Source: Dryocola sp031988645 (GTDB taxonomy: Bacteria > Pseudomonadota > Gammaproteobacteria > Enterobacterales > Enterobacteriaceae). Taken from it: a DNA stretch of 64,000 nt. The stretch's first letter is position 1, and each line of letters begins with the position of its first letter. Shown in pieces: positions 48,209 to 57,388 of the stretch. The position numbers and the translations under genes were made by a program. The notes beneath the pieces are model-generated. The model had not been told where the DNA came from, did not search any database, and saw only the letters and a program-made list of their open reading frames with translations. The DNA is taken from the NCBI RefSeq assembly GCF_051307045.1, contig NZ_CP150452.1, positions 682,001-746,000 of the forward strand. The letters run 5' to 3'.

Positions 48209-48571
48209 ATGGAATATGAGTTTTTGCGCGATGTCACCGGGCGAGTGCTGGTGCGTATGTCGATGGGCCACGAAGTGGTGGGCCACTGGTTTAACGAAGA
48301 AGTAAAAGATAACCTTAAGCTGCTTGAGGAAGTGGAGCAGGCGGCCCAGGCGGTAAAAGGCAGCGAACGCCAGTGGCAGCGCACCGGGCATGAATACACC
48401 CTCTGGCTCGATGGCGAAGAGGTGATTATCCGCGCCAACCAGCTGGATATGGCGGGCGATGAGATAGAAGAAGGGATGAGCTACTATGACGAAGAAAGCC
48501 TGTCATTCTGCGGCGTGGAAGACTTCCTGCAGGTGGTGCATGCCTACCGGGAGTTTGTGAACCACCGCTAG
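48209..48571 (+). CDS. yacL: UPF0231 family protein YacL
   Basis: YacL is a conserved 120-residue protein of unknown function, acidic, with no signal or membrane segment. ATG at 48209 behind AGAGGAA gives MEYEFLRDVTGRVLVRMSMG, as in E. coli. The frame is open 35 codons upstream but that part overlaps the acnB terminator region and has no family match. It converges with speD. Confidence 0.93.
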   Translation: MEYEFLRDVTGRVLVRMSMGHEVVGHWFNEEVKDNLKLLEEVEQAAQAVKGSERQWQRTGHEYTLWLDGEEVIIRANQLDMAGDEIEEGMSYYDEESLSFCGVEDFLQVVHAYREFVNHR

Positions 48572-48585
48572 CCGTTTCTTTGCAG

Positions 48586-48611
48586 GGCGGGTAAACAGAG
48601 CGCTACCCGCC
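48586..48611. terminator. Convergent hairpin between yacL and speD
   Basis: GGCGGGTA (48586-48593) pairs with TACCCGCC (48604-48611), 10-base loop. It lies between convergent stops but without a clear T-run. Confidence 0.45.
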
Positions 48612-48620
48612 GCAACAGCA

Positions 48621-49415
48621 TCAGATATGCGGGATATTGCGTCCGTAATAAATCTCGCGCATCTCTTTCCAGAGTAAATCCGTAATCATCCTGCGTTCCT
48701 CCTCGCTCAGATCTTCCGGGCGGGTGTGGAACATGTAGTGCTTCAAATCGAACTCTTTTAGCAGCATCTTGGTATGGAAGATGTTTTCCTGATAAACGTT
48801 CACGTCCAGCATATCGTACAGCGCCTTCATGTCGTCGGACATAAAGTTCTGAATCGAGTTAATCTCATGATCGATAAAGTGCTTCATGCCGTTTACGTCG
48901 CGGGTAAAGCCGCGCACGCGGTAATCAACGGTGACGATATCGGATTCCAGCTGGTGAATAAGGTAGTTCAGCGCCTTAAGCGGAGAAATAACGCCGCAGG
49001 TCGAGACTTCTATATCGGCCCTGAAAGTACACAGGCCGCCTTCCGGGTGGCTTTCCGGATAGGTGTGTACGCAAATATGGCTTTTATCAAGGTGGGCGAC
49101 GATGGCGTCCGGCAGCGGGCCGGGGTGCTCGGACTTGTCGATGCTTTGCGGGTCGACCGGCTCTTCGCTCACCAGAATGGTGACGCTCGCACCCTGAGGT
49201 TCATAGTCCTGGCGGGCGATATTCAAAATATTCGCGCCAATAATGGAGCAGGTCTCGCTGAGGATCTCCGTCAGACGGTTGGCGTTATACAGCTCGTCAA
49301 TATACGCAATATAACCATCACGCTCGTCGGCGGTTTTGGCATAGCAGATATCGTAGATACAAAAACTCAGGCTTTTCGTCAGGTTGTTAAAGCCGTGCAG
49401 TTTCAGCTTTTTCAA
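48621..49415 (-). CDS. speD: S-adenosylmethionine decarboxylase proenzyme
   Basis: SpeD decarboxylates S-adenosylmethionine to supply aminopropyl groups for spermidine. The proenzyme self-cleaves between Lys111 and Ser112 (HLDK|SHICVH), making the pyruvoyl group; both residues are present. The 264 residues equal E. coli. It lies 14 bases after speE with a strong AGGAGG, in a speED operon. Confidence 0.97.
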   Translation of the reverse strand: MKKLKLHGFNNLTKSLSFCIYDICYAKTADERDGYIAYIDELYNANRLTEILSETCSIIGANILNIARQDYEPQGASVTILVSEEPVDPQSIDKSEHPGPLPDAIVAHLDKSHICVHTYPESHPEGGLCTFRADIEVSTCGVISPLKALNYLIHQLESDIVTVDYRVRGFTRDVNGMKHFIDHEINSIQNFMSDDMKALYDMLDVNVYQENIFHTKMLLKEFDLKHYMFHTRPEDLSEEERRMITDLLWKEMREIYYGRNIPHI

Positions 49416-49429
49416 TTTTTATCACCTCC

Positions 49430-50296
49430 TTAGGATGACTGGCTGGCCAGCGCATCTTGTAAATATTGCGGCAAAGCGAACGCCGCCGTGTGGATTGCCG
49501 GGTTGTAATAGCGGCAGCTGATGCCGGCTGTTTGGAAACGCGCCTGGATGGATTCGGCGCTCAGTTGACGAAGCTCGGGGTTATCCGTCGCCCAGGCAAA
49601 GGTCATAATGCCGCCGAAATAGGTAGGGATCGCCGCCTGGTAAAAGCTTACGTCCGCAAAGTAGTGGCTGAGCTTGCGGTGGCTGTCGACGGCTTCATCC
49701 TGCTGCAGGAAGCACACGCCGTTTTGCGCCACAAAAATCCCGCCGGGGTTCAGGCAGCGTTTGCACCCTTCGTAAAAGGCGGAGGTAAACAGGCTTTCAC
49801 CCGGCCCGATTGGGTCGGTGCAGTCGGAAATAATTACGTCAAAGGTTTGCGCGGTCTGGTTAACAAAATTAACGCCGTCGTCGATAACCAGCTTGAAGCG
49901 CGGATCGTCGTAGCTGCCGGCGTTATGGTCAGGCAGATACTGACGGCAAAATGACACTACGCCCGCATCGATCTCCACCATGGTGATGCTTTCAACGCTT
50001 TTGTGTCGCGTGACTTCACGCAGCATCGCGCCATCGCCGCCGCCGATAATCAGCACGTGCTTCGCCCGGCCGTGGGCCAGCAGCGGCACGTGGGTCATCA
50101 TTTCATGGTAAATAAACTCGTCGCGTTCGGTGGTTTGCACCACGCCGTCTAACGCCATCACGCGCCCAAAAGCGGCGTTTTCGAAGATAACCAGATCCTG
50201 ATGTTCCGTCTTCTCGTGATACAGCACGTTGTCGATGGCAAAGTACTGGCCAAAATTGTCATGCAGCGTTTCGCGCCACACTTTTTTATCGGTCAT
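49430..50296 (-). CDS. speE: Spermidine synthase
   Basis: SpeE transfers an aminopropyl group from decarboxylated SAM to putrescine. The Rossmann motif GGGDGAMLREV lies near residue 84 and the catalytic Asp in ISDCTDPIGPGE. ATG at 50296 behind GAGGTG gives 288 residues, as in E. coli; eight further in-frame codons upstream have no family support. It is upstream of speD. Confidence 0.96.
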   Translation of the reverse strand: MTDKKVWRETLHDNFGQYFAIDNVLYHEKTEHQDLVIFENAAFGRVMALDGVVQTTERDEFIYHEMMTHVPLLAHGRAKHVLIIGGGDGAMLREVTRHKSVESITMVEIDAGVVSFCRQYLPDHNAGSYDDPRFKLVIDDGVNFVNQTAQTFDVIISDCTDPIGPGESLFTSAFYEGCKRCLNPGGIFVAQNGVCFLQQDEAVDSHRKLSHYFADVSFYQAAIPTYFGGIMTFAWATDNPELRQLSAESIQARFQTAGISCRYYNPAIHTAAFALPQYLQDALASQSS

Positions 50297-50352
50297 GGGC
50301 CTACACCTCTTCGTTAACACCCTTGAAAAATGGGCGCAACATGATAGCCAAC

Positions 50353-50376
50353 AATAGCCGCGTATGCACGGCTATT
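50353..50376 (-). terminator. Hairpin between yacC and speE
   Basis: AATAGCCG (50353-50360) pairs with CGGCTATT (50369-50376), 8-base loop. It could terminate yacC but lacks a good T-run. Confidence 0.4.
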
Positions 50377-50404
50377 ATTTCAGCACAGGCCTGAGGAAGA
50401 CGGG

Positions 50405-50752
50405 TTACTTAACGTAGGCGAGCAGGCTTAAAGAATCACGGGCCAACGATTTGCATTTGTTTGCCGTCGGGATGGCGATGCCGCTCAGATCGCGGTAGCT
50501 GTCCTCGCCCAAAGCCTTCATGTTGAAGCTATCGTAGTTGCTTAAATCCCACTGGTTTTGCTGAGCGAAAAAGACCAGCGCGCGACGAATCTGTCCGTTA
50601 GGGAGGTTTTGATAGCCGCAATCGTTTTTCAAAAACACAAACACCGCGGTCAGATCGGCCATATCTTCCGCTTCGGATTCGCTAAGTGCCTGACTGCTGG
50701 TGGAAAAGGCCAGCAAAACACCCAACATTAACGCCCTAACTCCCATCTTCAT
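50405..50752 (-). CDS. yacC: Exported conserved protein YacC
   Basis: YacC is a small secreted protein of the PulS/OutS-like pilotin group, a family linked to secretin targeting. A Sec signal peptide is visible (MKMGVRALMLGVLLAFSTSSQA, cut before LSESEAEDMADL). Cysteines occur in DCGYQN and NKCKSLAR. ATG at 50752 gives 115 residues, as in E. coli; the frame opens four codons earlier. It is divergent from cueO. Confidence 0.9.
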   Translation of the reverse strand: MKMGVRALMLGVLLAFSTSSQALSESEAEDMADLTAVFVFLKNDCGYQNLPNGQIRRALVFFAQQNQWDLSNYDSFNMKALGEDSYRDLSGIAIPTANKCKSLARDSLSLLAYVK

Positions 50753-50832
50753 CACGTCTACCACTTTTTATCAGATGCGAAACGTTATCACAGTTAATTG
50801 GACCACGACGAGATTTATTATCTGCCGCAAAC

Positions 50833-50863
50833 TTGACCTTCCCGTTGGGGAAAGGTTTATGCT
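50833..50863 (+). promoter_or_regulatory. CueR-dependent cueO promoter
   Basis: TTGACC (50833-50838) and TATGCT (50858-50863) are separated by 19 bases, the long spacer of MerR-family promoters. Spanning it, 50836-50856 is an interrupted dyad (ACCTT...AAGGT) like the CueR boxes of copA and cueO. Copper induction is inferred. Confidence 0.85.
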
Positions 50864-50897
50864 CACGGACACGCCTGCTGACCTGAAGGACTTGAAT

Positions 50898-52458
50898 ATG
50901 CATCGTCGTGATTTCTTAAAATATTCCGCCGCCGTCGGCGCGTTCAGCGCGCTGCCGCTCTGGAGCCGCGCGGCGCTGGCGGCGGATCTTCCCGCTTTAC
51001 CCGTCCCTGATTTACTCGCTCCGGATGCCAGAAACAGCATCCGTTTAACCGTGCAGTCCGGCAAGACCGCTTTTGGGGCAAACTCCGCCACCACCTGGGG
51101 TTATAACGGCAAGCTGCTTGGTCCCGCCCTGCGGCTTACGCAGAACGAAGCTGTGACCGTTGATATCTATAATAGCCTGGCTGAAGAGACTACGGTGCAC
51201 TGGCATGGGCTGGAAGTTCCGGGCGAGGTCGACGGCGGCCCCGCAGGGCGTGATTGCCGCGGGCGGCAAGCGCAGCGTCACATTTACTCCGCGGCAGCGG
51301 GCGGCGACGTGCTGGTTCCATCCTCATCAGCACGGGAAAACCGGCCATCAGGTGGCCATGGGGCTTGCAGGGTTGGTGTTAATTGAAGACACCGAAAGCC
51401 GCCAGCTGATGCTGCCAAAGCAGTGGGGCATTGACGATGTTCCGCTGATTATTCAGGACAAACGATTTTCCGCTGACGGACAGATTGATTACCAGCTGGA
51501 CCTGGTGAGCGCCGCGGTGGGCTGGTTTGGCGATACCCTGCTGTGCAACGGCGTGAGCTATCCGCAGCATGCCAACCCGCGCGGCTGGCTGCGCCTGCGC
51601 CTGCTGAACGGCTGCAACGCCCGCACCCTGAACATCGCCGCCAGCGACAATCGCCCTTTGTTCGTGATTGCCAGCGACGGCGGCCTGCTGGCCGAGCCGG
51701 TCAGGGTTACCGAACTGGCGATGCTGACGGGCGAACGCTTCGAAGTGCTGGTGGATACCAGCGACGGCAGGCCTTTTGATATCGTCACGCTGCCCGTCAA
51801 ACAGATGGGCATGACCGTCGCGCCGTTCGATAAGCCAGCGCCGGTTGTGCGCATCCAGCCGCTGCGTATTGTCGCTTCGGGCACGCTGCCGGACAGCCTG
51901 GCGAAGGTGCCCGCGCTGCCTGCCCATGAAGGGCTAAACCAGCGCCTGCTGCAGCTGACGATGGATCCGATGCTCGATATGATGGGTATGCAGGCGCTGA
52001 CGGATAAATACGGTGAGAAAGCGATGGCGGGCATGAGCATGGCCGGACACGGCAACATGCAGGGAATGCACCACGGCGCCATGGCGCATGAGAAAGGAGG
52101 GCAGGGATTTGACTTCCACAACGCCAACAGGATTAACGGCAAGGCCTTTGCGATGAACGAGCCTGCTTTTGCGGTCGTGCAGGGGCAATACGAGAAATGG
52201 ACCCTCTCGGGCGAAGGCGACATGATGCTGCATCCGTTCCATATTCACGGCACGCAGTTCCGTATTCTGAGCGAAAACGGCCGGCCGGTCGCCGCCCATC
52301 GTCAGGGCTGGAAGGATACGGTTCATGTCGAAGGCGGACGCAGCGAGGTGCTGGTACGCTTTGATCATCTGGCTTCAAGGGAGCATGCCTATATGGCGCA
52401 CTGCCATCTGCTTGAGCATGAAGATACCGGCATGATGCTCGGGTTTACGGTGGTGTAA
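50898..52458 (+). CDS. cueO: Multicopper oxidase CueO, frameshifted
   Basis: CueO is a periplasmic cuprous oxidase for copper tolerance. It has a Tat signal (MHRRDFLKYSAAVGAFSALP...ALAA), three cupredoxin domains, copper motifs HWHG, HPHQHG, HPFHIHG and HCHLLEH, and a Met/His-rich insert (MAGMSMAGHGNMQGMHHG). An extra C in CCCC at 51239-51242 (GGCGGCCCG) breaks the frame at VDGGP|QG. Corrected, it is about 519 residues, close to E. coli 516. ATG at 50898 is 34 bases after the CueR-type -10. Confidence 0.95.
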
Positions 52459-52461
52459 AAG

Positions 52462-52494
52462 AAGAGGGTAAGCGCTGGCGCTTACCCTCTTTTT
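52462..52494. terminator. Bidirectional terminator between cueO and gcd
   Basis: AGAGGGTAAGCG (52463-52474) pairs with CGCTTACCCTCT (52479-52490) around CTGG, with A and T tracts on each side. Confidence 0.92.
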
Positions 52495-52508
52495 ATTACT
52501 TAGCGATA

Positions 52509-54890
52509 TTACTTAGCGTCGTCCGGTAACGCGTAGGCGACGATGTAATCGCCCATCTTCGTGCCGAAGGAGCCGTGGCCGCCTGCGGAAATCACGACGT
52601 ACTGTTTACCGTTCGCTTCATAGGTCATCGGCGTTGCCTGGCCGCCGGCCGGCAGACGCGCTTCCCACAGTTTTTCACCGTTGCTCATGTTGTAGGCGCG
52701 CAGGTAATTATCTGCGGTTGCGCCAATGAACAGCACGTTGCCCGCGGTGGAAATCGGACCGCCCAGCATCGGCATGCCCATTTTAAACGGCAGCGGAAGC
52801 GGCGAGCTGTCGCGCACGGTGCCGATACGTTTTTTCCACACCACTTCGTTGGTTTTCAGATCCACCGCAGAGATGTAGCCCCACGCCGGTTGCTTACAAG
52901 GTAAGCCGAACGGAGAGAGGAACGGGTTGAGCGTTACGCCGTAAGGCACGCCGTACTGCGGCTGAATCCCTACCTCGGAACCGGTGCCTTGTCCTGCTTC
53001 AGGCGGCTCCATCGGGTTGCCCGGGCCGCGCGGCATCAGGCGGGAGACAAACGGCAGCGCCATCGGGTTGGCGATAGCGACCTGACGGTTCGGATCGACG
53101 GAAATACCGCCCCATTCGAACATCCCCAGATTACCCGGGAACACCAGCGTGCCCTGCTCAGATGGCGGGGTGAAGATGCCTTCATAACGCAGCTTGTGGA
53201 AGATAATGCGGCAGACCATCTGATCGTAGAGGGTCGCGCCCCACATATCCGCGCCGCTCAGATCTTTCTTCGGACGGAAGCTCAGATCGGAGAACGGTTG
53301 GGTTGGGGTAACGTGGTCGCCTTTCGCCGCGCCCTGCGGCACCGGTTTTTCCGGCGCCGGCACCACCAGCTTGCCGTCACGACGGTCCAGCACAAAGATG
53401 TTGCCGGTTTTCGCCGGCGCATAAATTACCGGAACGGTATTGCCGTTCTTGTCGGTGATATCCGCAAGCGTCGGCTGGGAAGGCATATCCATGTCCCACA
53501 GATCGTGGTGCACGGTTTGGTAAGACCAGGCCAGTTTACCCGTGGTCGCGTTAAGCGCCAGGATGCTGCTGGCATAACGTTCCTGCTCAGGCGTACGGTT
53601 GCCGCCCCAGATATCCGGCGTGGTCACGCCCATCGGCAGATACACCAGATCCAGTTTGGCATCGTAGGCAGCCGGCGCCCAGGAGTTAGGTGAGTTGATG
53701 GTGAAGTGGTGCTCATCGCCTGGAATCGCATTCGGATCTTTCGCGCCCGGATCGAATGCCCACAGCAGCTTGCCGCTGTTGACGTCAAACCCACGAATAA
53801 CGCCGGACGGCTCGCGGGTAGAGTAGTTATCCGTTACCGCACCCGCAATCACTATTACTTTATCAGTGATGATTGGCGGCGAGGTTGGCTCGTACATGCC
53901 AGGGGTGGTTACCGGCATATTAGTTTGCAGATTCAGAATGCCTTTGTTGGCAAAGCTTTCGCACAGCTGGCCGTTATCAGCGTTCAGGGCAAATACGCGG
54001 CCGTCGTTCACCGGCAGAATGATGCGGCGCGGACAGTCTGAAACTACGTCCGGGCTGGCGTTATCCGCAGTGGCTTCATGATAGGAAACGCCGCGACAGG
54101 TCACGTGCTGGAACGAAGGATTGGTATCCAGACGCGGATCGAATTTCCACTTCTGCTTGCCGGTAGCGGCATCCAGCGCAAACAGCTGCTGGTGCGCGGT
54201 ACACAGGTAAAGCGTGTCGCGGATTTTAATCGGGGTAACTTCGTTGGTGACTTCGCCCGGATCGGTTGGACGCTTCACATCGCCGGTCTGGAATGACCAG
54301 GCCTCTTTGAGCTGGCCGACGTTTTTATCGTTGATCTGTTTTAACGGAGAGTAGCGCTGGCCTTCCTGATTGCGGCCGTAAGCTGGCCAGTCGGCGTCAG
54401 GAATGGTGGAGGCCGGCGCGGCAGCGGCGGTAGCCTCTGCGCTGAGCGTACCGTTAATTTCCTGCGGATCGTTAAATACCGCCCAGATAAGGGCCACGAC
54501 GGTAATGGCCAGAACGGCGCCTAAGGCCGGCGCGGCGCCTGCGGAAGGCAGAATAAACTGGCGATAGACAAAGGGCAGCAGCAGCCACACGCCGAAGAAG
54601 AACAGCACATCTAAACGCGGCGTAAGCGCCCAGAAGTCGAAACCAACTTCCCAAACCGCCCATGCCAGGGTACAAAGCAGCAGTGCGGCATAAACCCACA
54701 GCGCCAGCACCTTACGTTGCCAAAGTAACCATGCGGTGATAAGCATCACCACCCCTGCAATTGGGTAGTAGTACGACCCACCAATTGCCACTAGCCATAT
54801 CCCGCCAATAAGTAAATAAAGCCCGGTAAGCACCGCAAACAGGGCCGATAAGGTCGTGAAGACACGCCTTTCTGAGTTATTTATTTTCAC
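52509..54890 (-). CDS. gcd: Quinoprotein glucose dehydrogenase (PQQ, membrane-bound)
   Basis: Gcd oxidises glucose to gluconolactone in the periplasm and passes electrons to ubiquinone; it needs PQQ. Five N-terminal membrane helices (to about residue 140) precede an eight-bladed PQQ propeller with DWPAYGRNQEGQRYSPL, WGGNRTPEQ and the C-terminal GGHGSFGTKMGD. Starting at GTG 54890 (KINNSERRV, matching E. coli AINNTGSRR) gives 793 residues against 796; the frame is open 17 codons further. It converges with cueO and diverges from hpt. Confidence 0.95.
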   Translation of the reverse strand: MKINNSERRVFTTLSALFAVLTGLYLLIGGIWLVAIGGSYYYPIAGVVMLITAWLLWQRKVLALWVYAALLLCTLAWAVWEVGFDFWALTPRLDVLFFFGVWLLLPFVYRQFILPSAGAAPALGAVLAITVVALIWAVFNDPQEINGTLSAEATAAAAPASTIPDADWPAYGRNQEGQRYSPLKQINDKNVGQLKEAWSFQTGDVKRPTDPGEVTNEVTPIKIRDTLYLCTAHQQLFALDAATGKQKWKFDPRLDTNPSFQHVTCRGVSYHEATADNASPDVVSDCPRRIILPVNDGRVFALNADNGQLCESFANKGILNLQTNMPVTTPGMYEPTSPPIITDKVIVIAGAVTDNYSTREPSGVIRGFDVNSGKLLWAFDPGAKDPNAIPGDEHHFTINSPNSWAPAAYDAKLDLVYLPMGVTTPDIWGGNRTPEQERYASSILALNATTGKLAWSYQTVHHDLWDMDMPSQPTLADITDKNGNTVPVIYAPAKTGNIFVLDRRDGKLVVPAPEKPVPQGAAKGDHVTPTQPFSDLSFRPKKDLSGADMWGATLYDQMVCRIIFHKLRYEGIFTPPSEQGTLVFPGNLGMFEWGGISVDPNRQVAIANPMALPFVSRLMPRGPGNPMEPPEAGQGTGSEVGIQPQYGVPYGVTLNPFLSPFGLPCKQPAWGYISAVDLKTNEVVWKKRIGTVRDSSPLPLPFKMGMPMLGGPISTAGNVLFIGATADNYLRAYNMSNGEKLWEARLPAGGQATPMTYEANGKQYVVISAGGHGSFGTKMGDYIVAYALPDDAK

Positions 54891-54942
54891 AATTATCACG
54901 CTCTTAAAAGTTTGATAGCAATTAATTATAGTTATTAACAAG

Positions 54943-54958
54943 TGTGACTTACATCACA
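54943..54958. promoter_or_regulatory. CRP site between gcd and hpt
   Basis: TGTGACTTACATCACA is a perfect match to the CRP half-sites TGTGA-N6-TCACA. gcd is reported to be repressed by cAMP-CRP in E. coli. It lies 53 bases before gcd and about 55 bases before a TATACT -10 candidate for hpt (55004-55009), so it could act on either gene. Confidence 0.8.
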
Positions 54959-55086
54959 TAAATGGCTTTTTTAGCGAAAGCGCATGCAACGACGTTTTGC
55001 TGTTATACTGCTGGCCTGAATATTTTGTGTTGGATAAAGCTGCGCCGACATTAAATGATTTGTTTTTAAATCATATGGTTATAGAT

Positions 55087-55623
55087 ATGAAACATACTGT
55101 AGAAGTGATGATCCCCGAAGCGGAGATCAAGTCCCGTATCGCTGAATTAGGCCGTCTGATAAGCGAACATTATCGTGACAGCGGCAGCGATATGGTGCTG
55201 GTTGGCCTGCTGCGCGGCTCGTTTATGTTTATGGCGGACCTGTGCCGTGAGGTGCAGGTGCCTCACGAAGTCGATTTTATGACCGCCTCCAGCTACGGCA
55301 GCGGCATGTCCACTACCCGCGATGTGAAAATCCTTAAAGACCTCGATGAAGATATTCGCGGCAAAGACGTTCTGATCGTCGAGGACATCATCGATTCCGG
55401 CAACACGCTAAGCAAAGTGCGTGAAATCCTCAGCCTGCGCCAGCCAAAATCCCTCGCTATCTGCACCCTGCTGGATAAGCCGGAGCGCCGCGAGGTGGAC
55501 GTCAACGTCGAGTGGGTTGGCTTCTCCATCCCTGACGAGTTCGTCGTGGGCTATGGTATTGATTATGCCCAGCGCTATCGCCATCTGCCGTACGTCGGCA
55601 AAGTCGTTCTGCTGGACGAATAG
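55087..55623 (+). CDS. hpt: Hypoxanthine phosphoribosyltransferase
   Basis: Hpt salvages hypoxanthine to IMP using PRPP. The PRPP loop VLIVEDIIDSGNTLS is near residue 100. Starting at MKHTVEVMIPE gives 178 residues, as in E. coli; an in-frame ATG four codons earlier is also possible. It converges with can. Confidence 0.96.
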   Translation: MKHTVEVMIPEAEIKSRIAELGRLISEHYRDSGSDMVLVGLLRGSFMFMADLCREVQVPHEVDFMTASSYGSGMSTTRDVKILKDLDEDIRGKDVLIVEDIIDSGNTLSKVREILSLRQPKSLAICTLLDKPERREVDVNVEWVGFSIPDEFVVGYGIDYAQRYRHLPYVGKVVLLDE

Positions 55624-55640
55624 TTAAGCGCGCGGAAAAG

Positions 55641-55665
55641 AAAAAGGGCCTTGAAGGCCCTTTTT
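55641..55665. terminator. Bidirectional terminator between hpt and can
   Basis: AAAAAGGGCC (55641-55650) and GGCCCTTTTT (55656-55665) pair around TTGAA. It serves both convergent genes. Confidence 0.9.
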
Positions 55666-55675
55666 GCTATCTGTA

Positions 55676-56356
55676 TTACGGGGAAACCGCTCTATTCTTA
55701 TGGCTGCTGTGGGTCAGCTTGAGGTTTGAAATCCCGCTGCGATAGCCCTGCTCAAGGGATTCGCGGCTGGTCGCCGTCACTTCCAGATCGCGCAGGCGGC
55801 CGTCGTGAATACCGTAAGCCCAGCCGTGCACCGTGACTTTCTGCCCGCGTTTCCACGCGGATTGCATAATCGTGGAGTGGCCCAGGTTATACACCTGCTC
55901 CATAACGTTCAGTTCGCACAGGGTATCAAGGCGCTGTTCCTGCGGGAGCTCTCCCAGCAGCGAGCTGTGCTTGAACCAGATATCGCGGATGTGCAGCAGC
56001 CAGTTGTTGATAAGGCCTAAATCCGGGTTCTCAACCGCCGCCTGAACGCCGCCGCAGCCGTAGTGGCCGCAGATGATAATGTGTTCGACTTCAAGCACGT
56101 CCACCGCGTACTGCACGACGGAAAGGCAGTTTAAATCGGTATGGATAACGAGGTTCGCCACATTGCGATGAACAAACAGCTCGCCGGGCTCAAGGCCGGT
56201 CAGACGTTCAGCCGGCACGCGGCTGTCCGAACAGCCAATCCACAGAAAACGAGGTTTTTGCGCCAGGGCCAGGCGTTCAAAAAAGCCCGGGTCTTCATCC
56301 TCCATCAGTTTTGACCAGACCTGGTTATTACTGATGAGGGTATCTATATCTTTCAT
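55676..56356 (-). CDS. can: Beta-class carbonic anhydrase Can
   Basis: Can interconverts CO2 and bicarbonate in the cytoplasm and is needed for growth in air in E. coli. Zinc ligands Cys42 and Asp44 (IGCSDSRVPAER), then His and Cys in ICGHYGCGG. ATG at 56356 behind GGTTAACCTCC-like sequence gives 226 residues (E. coli 220); the C-terminus is slightly longer (THSSHKNRAVSP). Upstream in-frame codons lack family match. Confidence 0.95.
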   Translation of the reverse strand: MKDIDTLISNNQVWSKLMEDEDPGFFERLALAQKPRFLWIGCSDSRVPAERLTGLEPGELFVHRNVANLVIHTDLNCLSVVQYAVDVLEVEHIIICGHYGCGGVQAAVENPDLGLINNWLLHIRDIWFKHSSLLGELPQEQRLDTLCELNVMEQVYNLGHSTIMQSAWKRGQKVTVHGWAYGIHDGRLRDLEVTATSRESLEQGYRSGISNLKLTHSSHKNRAVSP

Positions 56357-56464
56357 GGAGGTTAACAACCTGTAACCGAATAAGTGCGTTGAGGTAATAT
56401 AGGGCAACTCGATAAATTTTAAAACTGCTTAACAAATTTGTATCGTGAAAGGTAACCCCAAACA

Positions 56465-57388
56465 ATGACCATTGCATTAGAACTGGAAAAGCTCACGAAA
56501 ACCTATCCCGGCGGCGTTCAGGCCCTGCGCGGCATAGATCTTCGCGTTGAGGCGGGGGATTTTTACGCCTTGCTGGGCCCGAACGGCGCGGGCAAATCCA
56601 CCACCATCGGCATCATCAGCTCGCTGGTCAATAAAACCTCCGGCCGCGTGCGCGTGTTTGGTTACGACCTGCAAAAAGACGTGGTGAATGCAAAGCGCCA
56701 GCTCGGGCTGGTTCCGCAGGAGTTTAACTTCAACCCGTTCGAAACGGTGCAGCAGATCGTGGTGCACCAGGCCGGCTATTACGGCGTTGAGCGCGGCGAA
56801 GCGATAGCGCGCAGCGAAAAATATTTAAAACAGCTCGATCTGTGGGAAAAACGCAACGAACGCGCGCGCATGTTATCCGGCGGCATGAAGCGTCGCCTGA
56901 TGATTGCCAGGGCGCTGATGCATGAACCTAAGCTCCTGATTCTTGATGAGCCAACCGCCGGCGTCGATATCGAACTGCGTCGTTCCATGTGGGGCTTTTT
57001 AAAAGACCTGAACGATAAAGGCACCACCATTATTTTGACCACCCACTACCTGGAAGAGGCTGAAATGCTCTGCCGCAACATCGGCATTATTCAACGCGGC
57101 GAGCTGGTGGAAAATACCTCGATGAAGTCGCTGCTTTCCAAGCTGAAGTCCGAAACCTTTATTCTCGATCTCGCGCCAAAAAGCCCGCTGCCGAAGCTTG
57201 AAGGCTACCAGTACCGCCTGGTGGATACCTCGACGCTTGAGGTGGAAGTGCTGCGCGAGCAGGGCATCAACAGCGTCTTTAGCCAGCTAAGCGCGCAGGG
57301 AGTGCAGGTATTAAGCATGCGTAACAAGGCCAACCGTCTGGAAGAGCTGTTCGTCACGCTGGTCAATAAAACAGGAGAGCACGCATGA
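56465..57388 (+). CDS. yadG: ABC transporter ATP-binding protein YadG
   Basis: YadG is the ATPase of a YadGH ABC-2 type exporter of unknown substrate. Walker A GPNGAGKSTT lies at about residues 39-48, the signature LSGGMKRR, and Walker B LLILDEPTAGVD. The 307 residues compare with 308 in E. coli. It overlaps yadH by 4 bases. Confidence 0.96.
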   Translation: MTIALELEKLTKTYPGGVQALRGIDLRVEAGDFYALLGPNGAGKSTTIGIISSLVNKTSGRVRVFGYDLQKDVVNAKRQLGLVPQEFNFNPFETVQQIVVHQAGYYGVERGEAIARSEKYLKQLDLWEKRNERARMLSGGMKRRLMIARALMHEPKLLILDEPTAGVDIELRRSMWGFLKDLNDKGTTIILTTHYLEEAEMLCRNIGIIQRGELVENTSMKSLLSKLKSETFILDLAPKSPLPKLEGYQYRLVDTSTLEVEVLREQGINSVFSQLSAQGVQVLSMRNKANRLEELFVTLVNKTGEHA

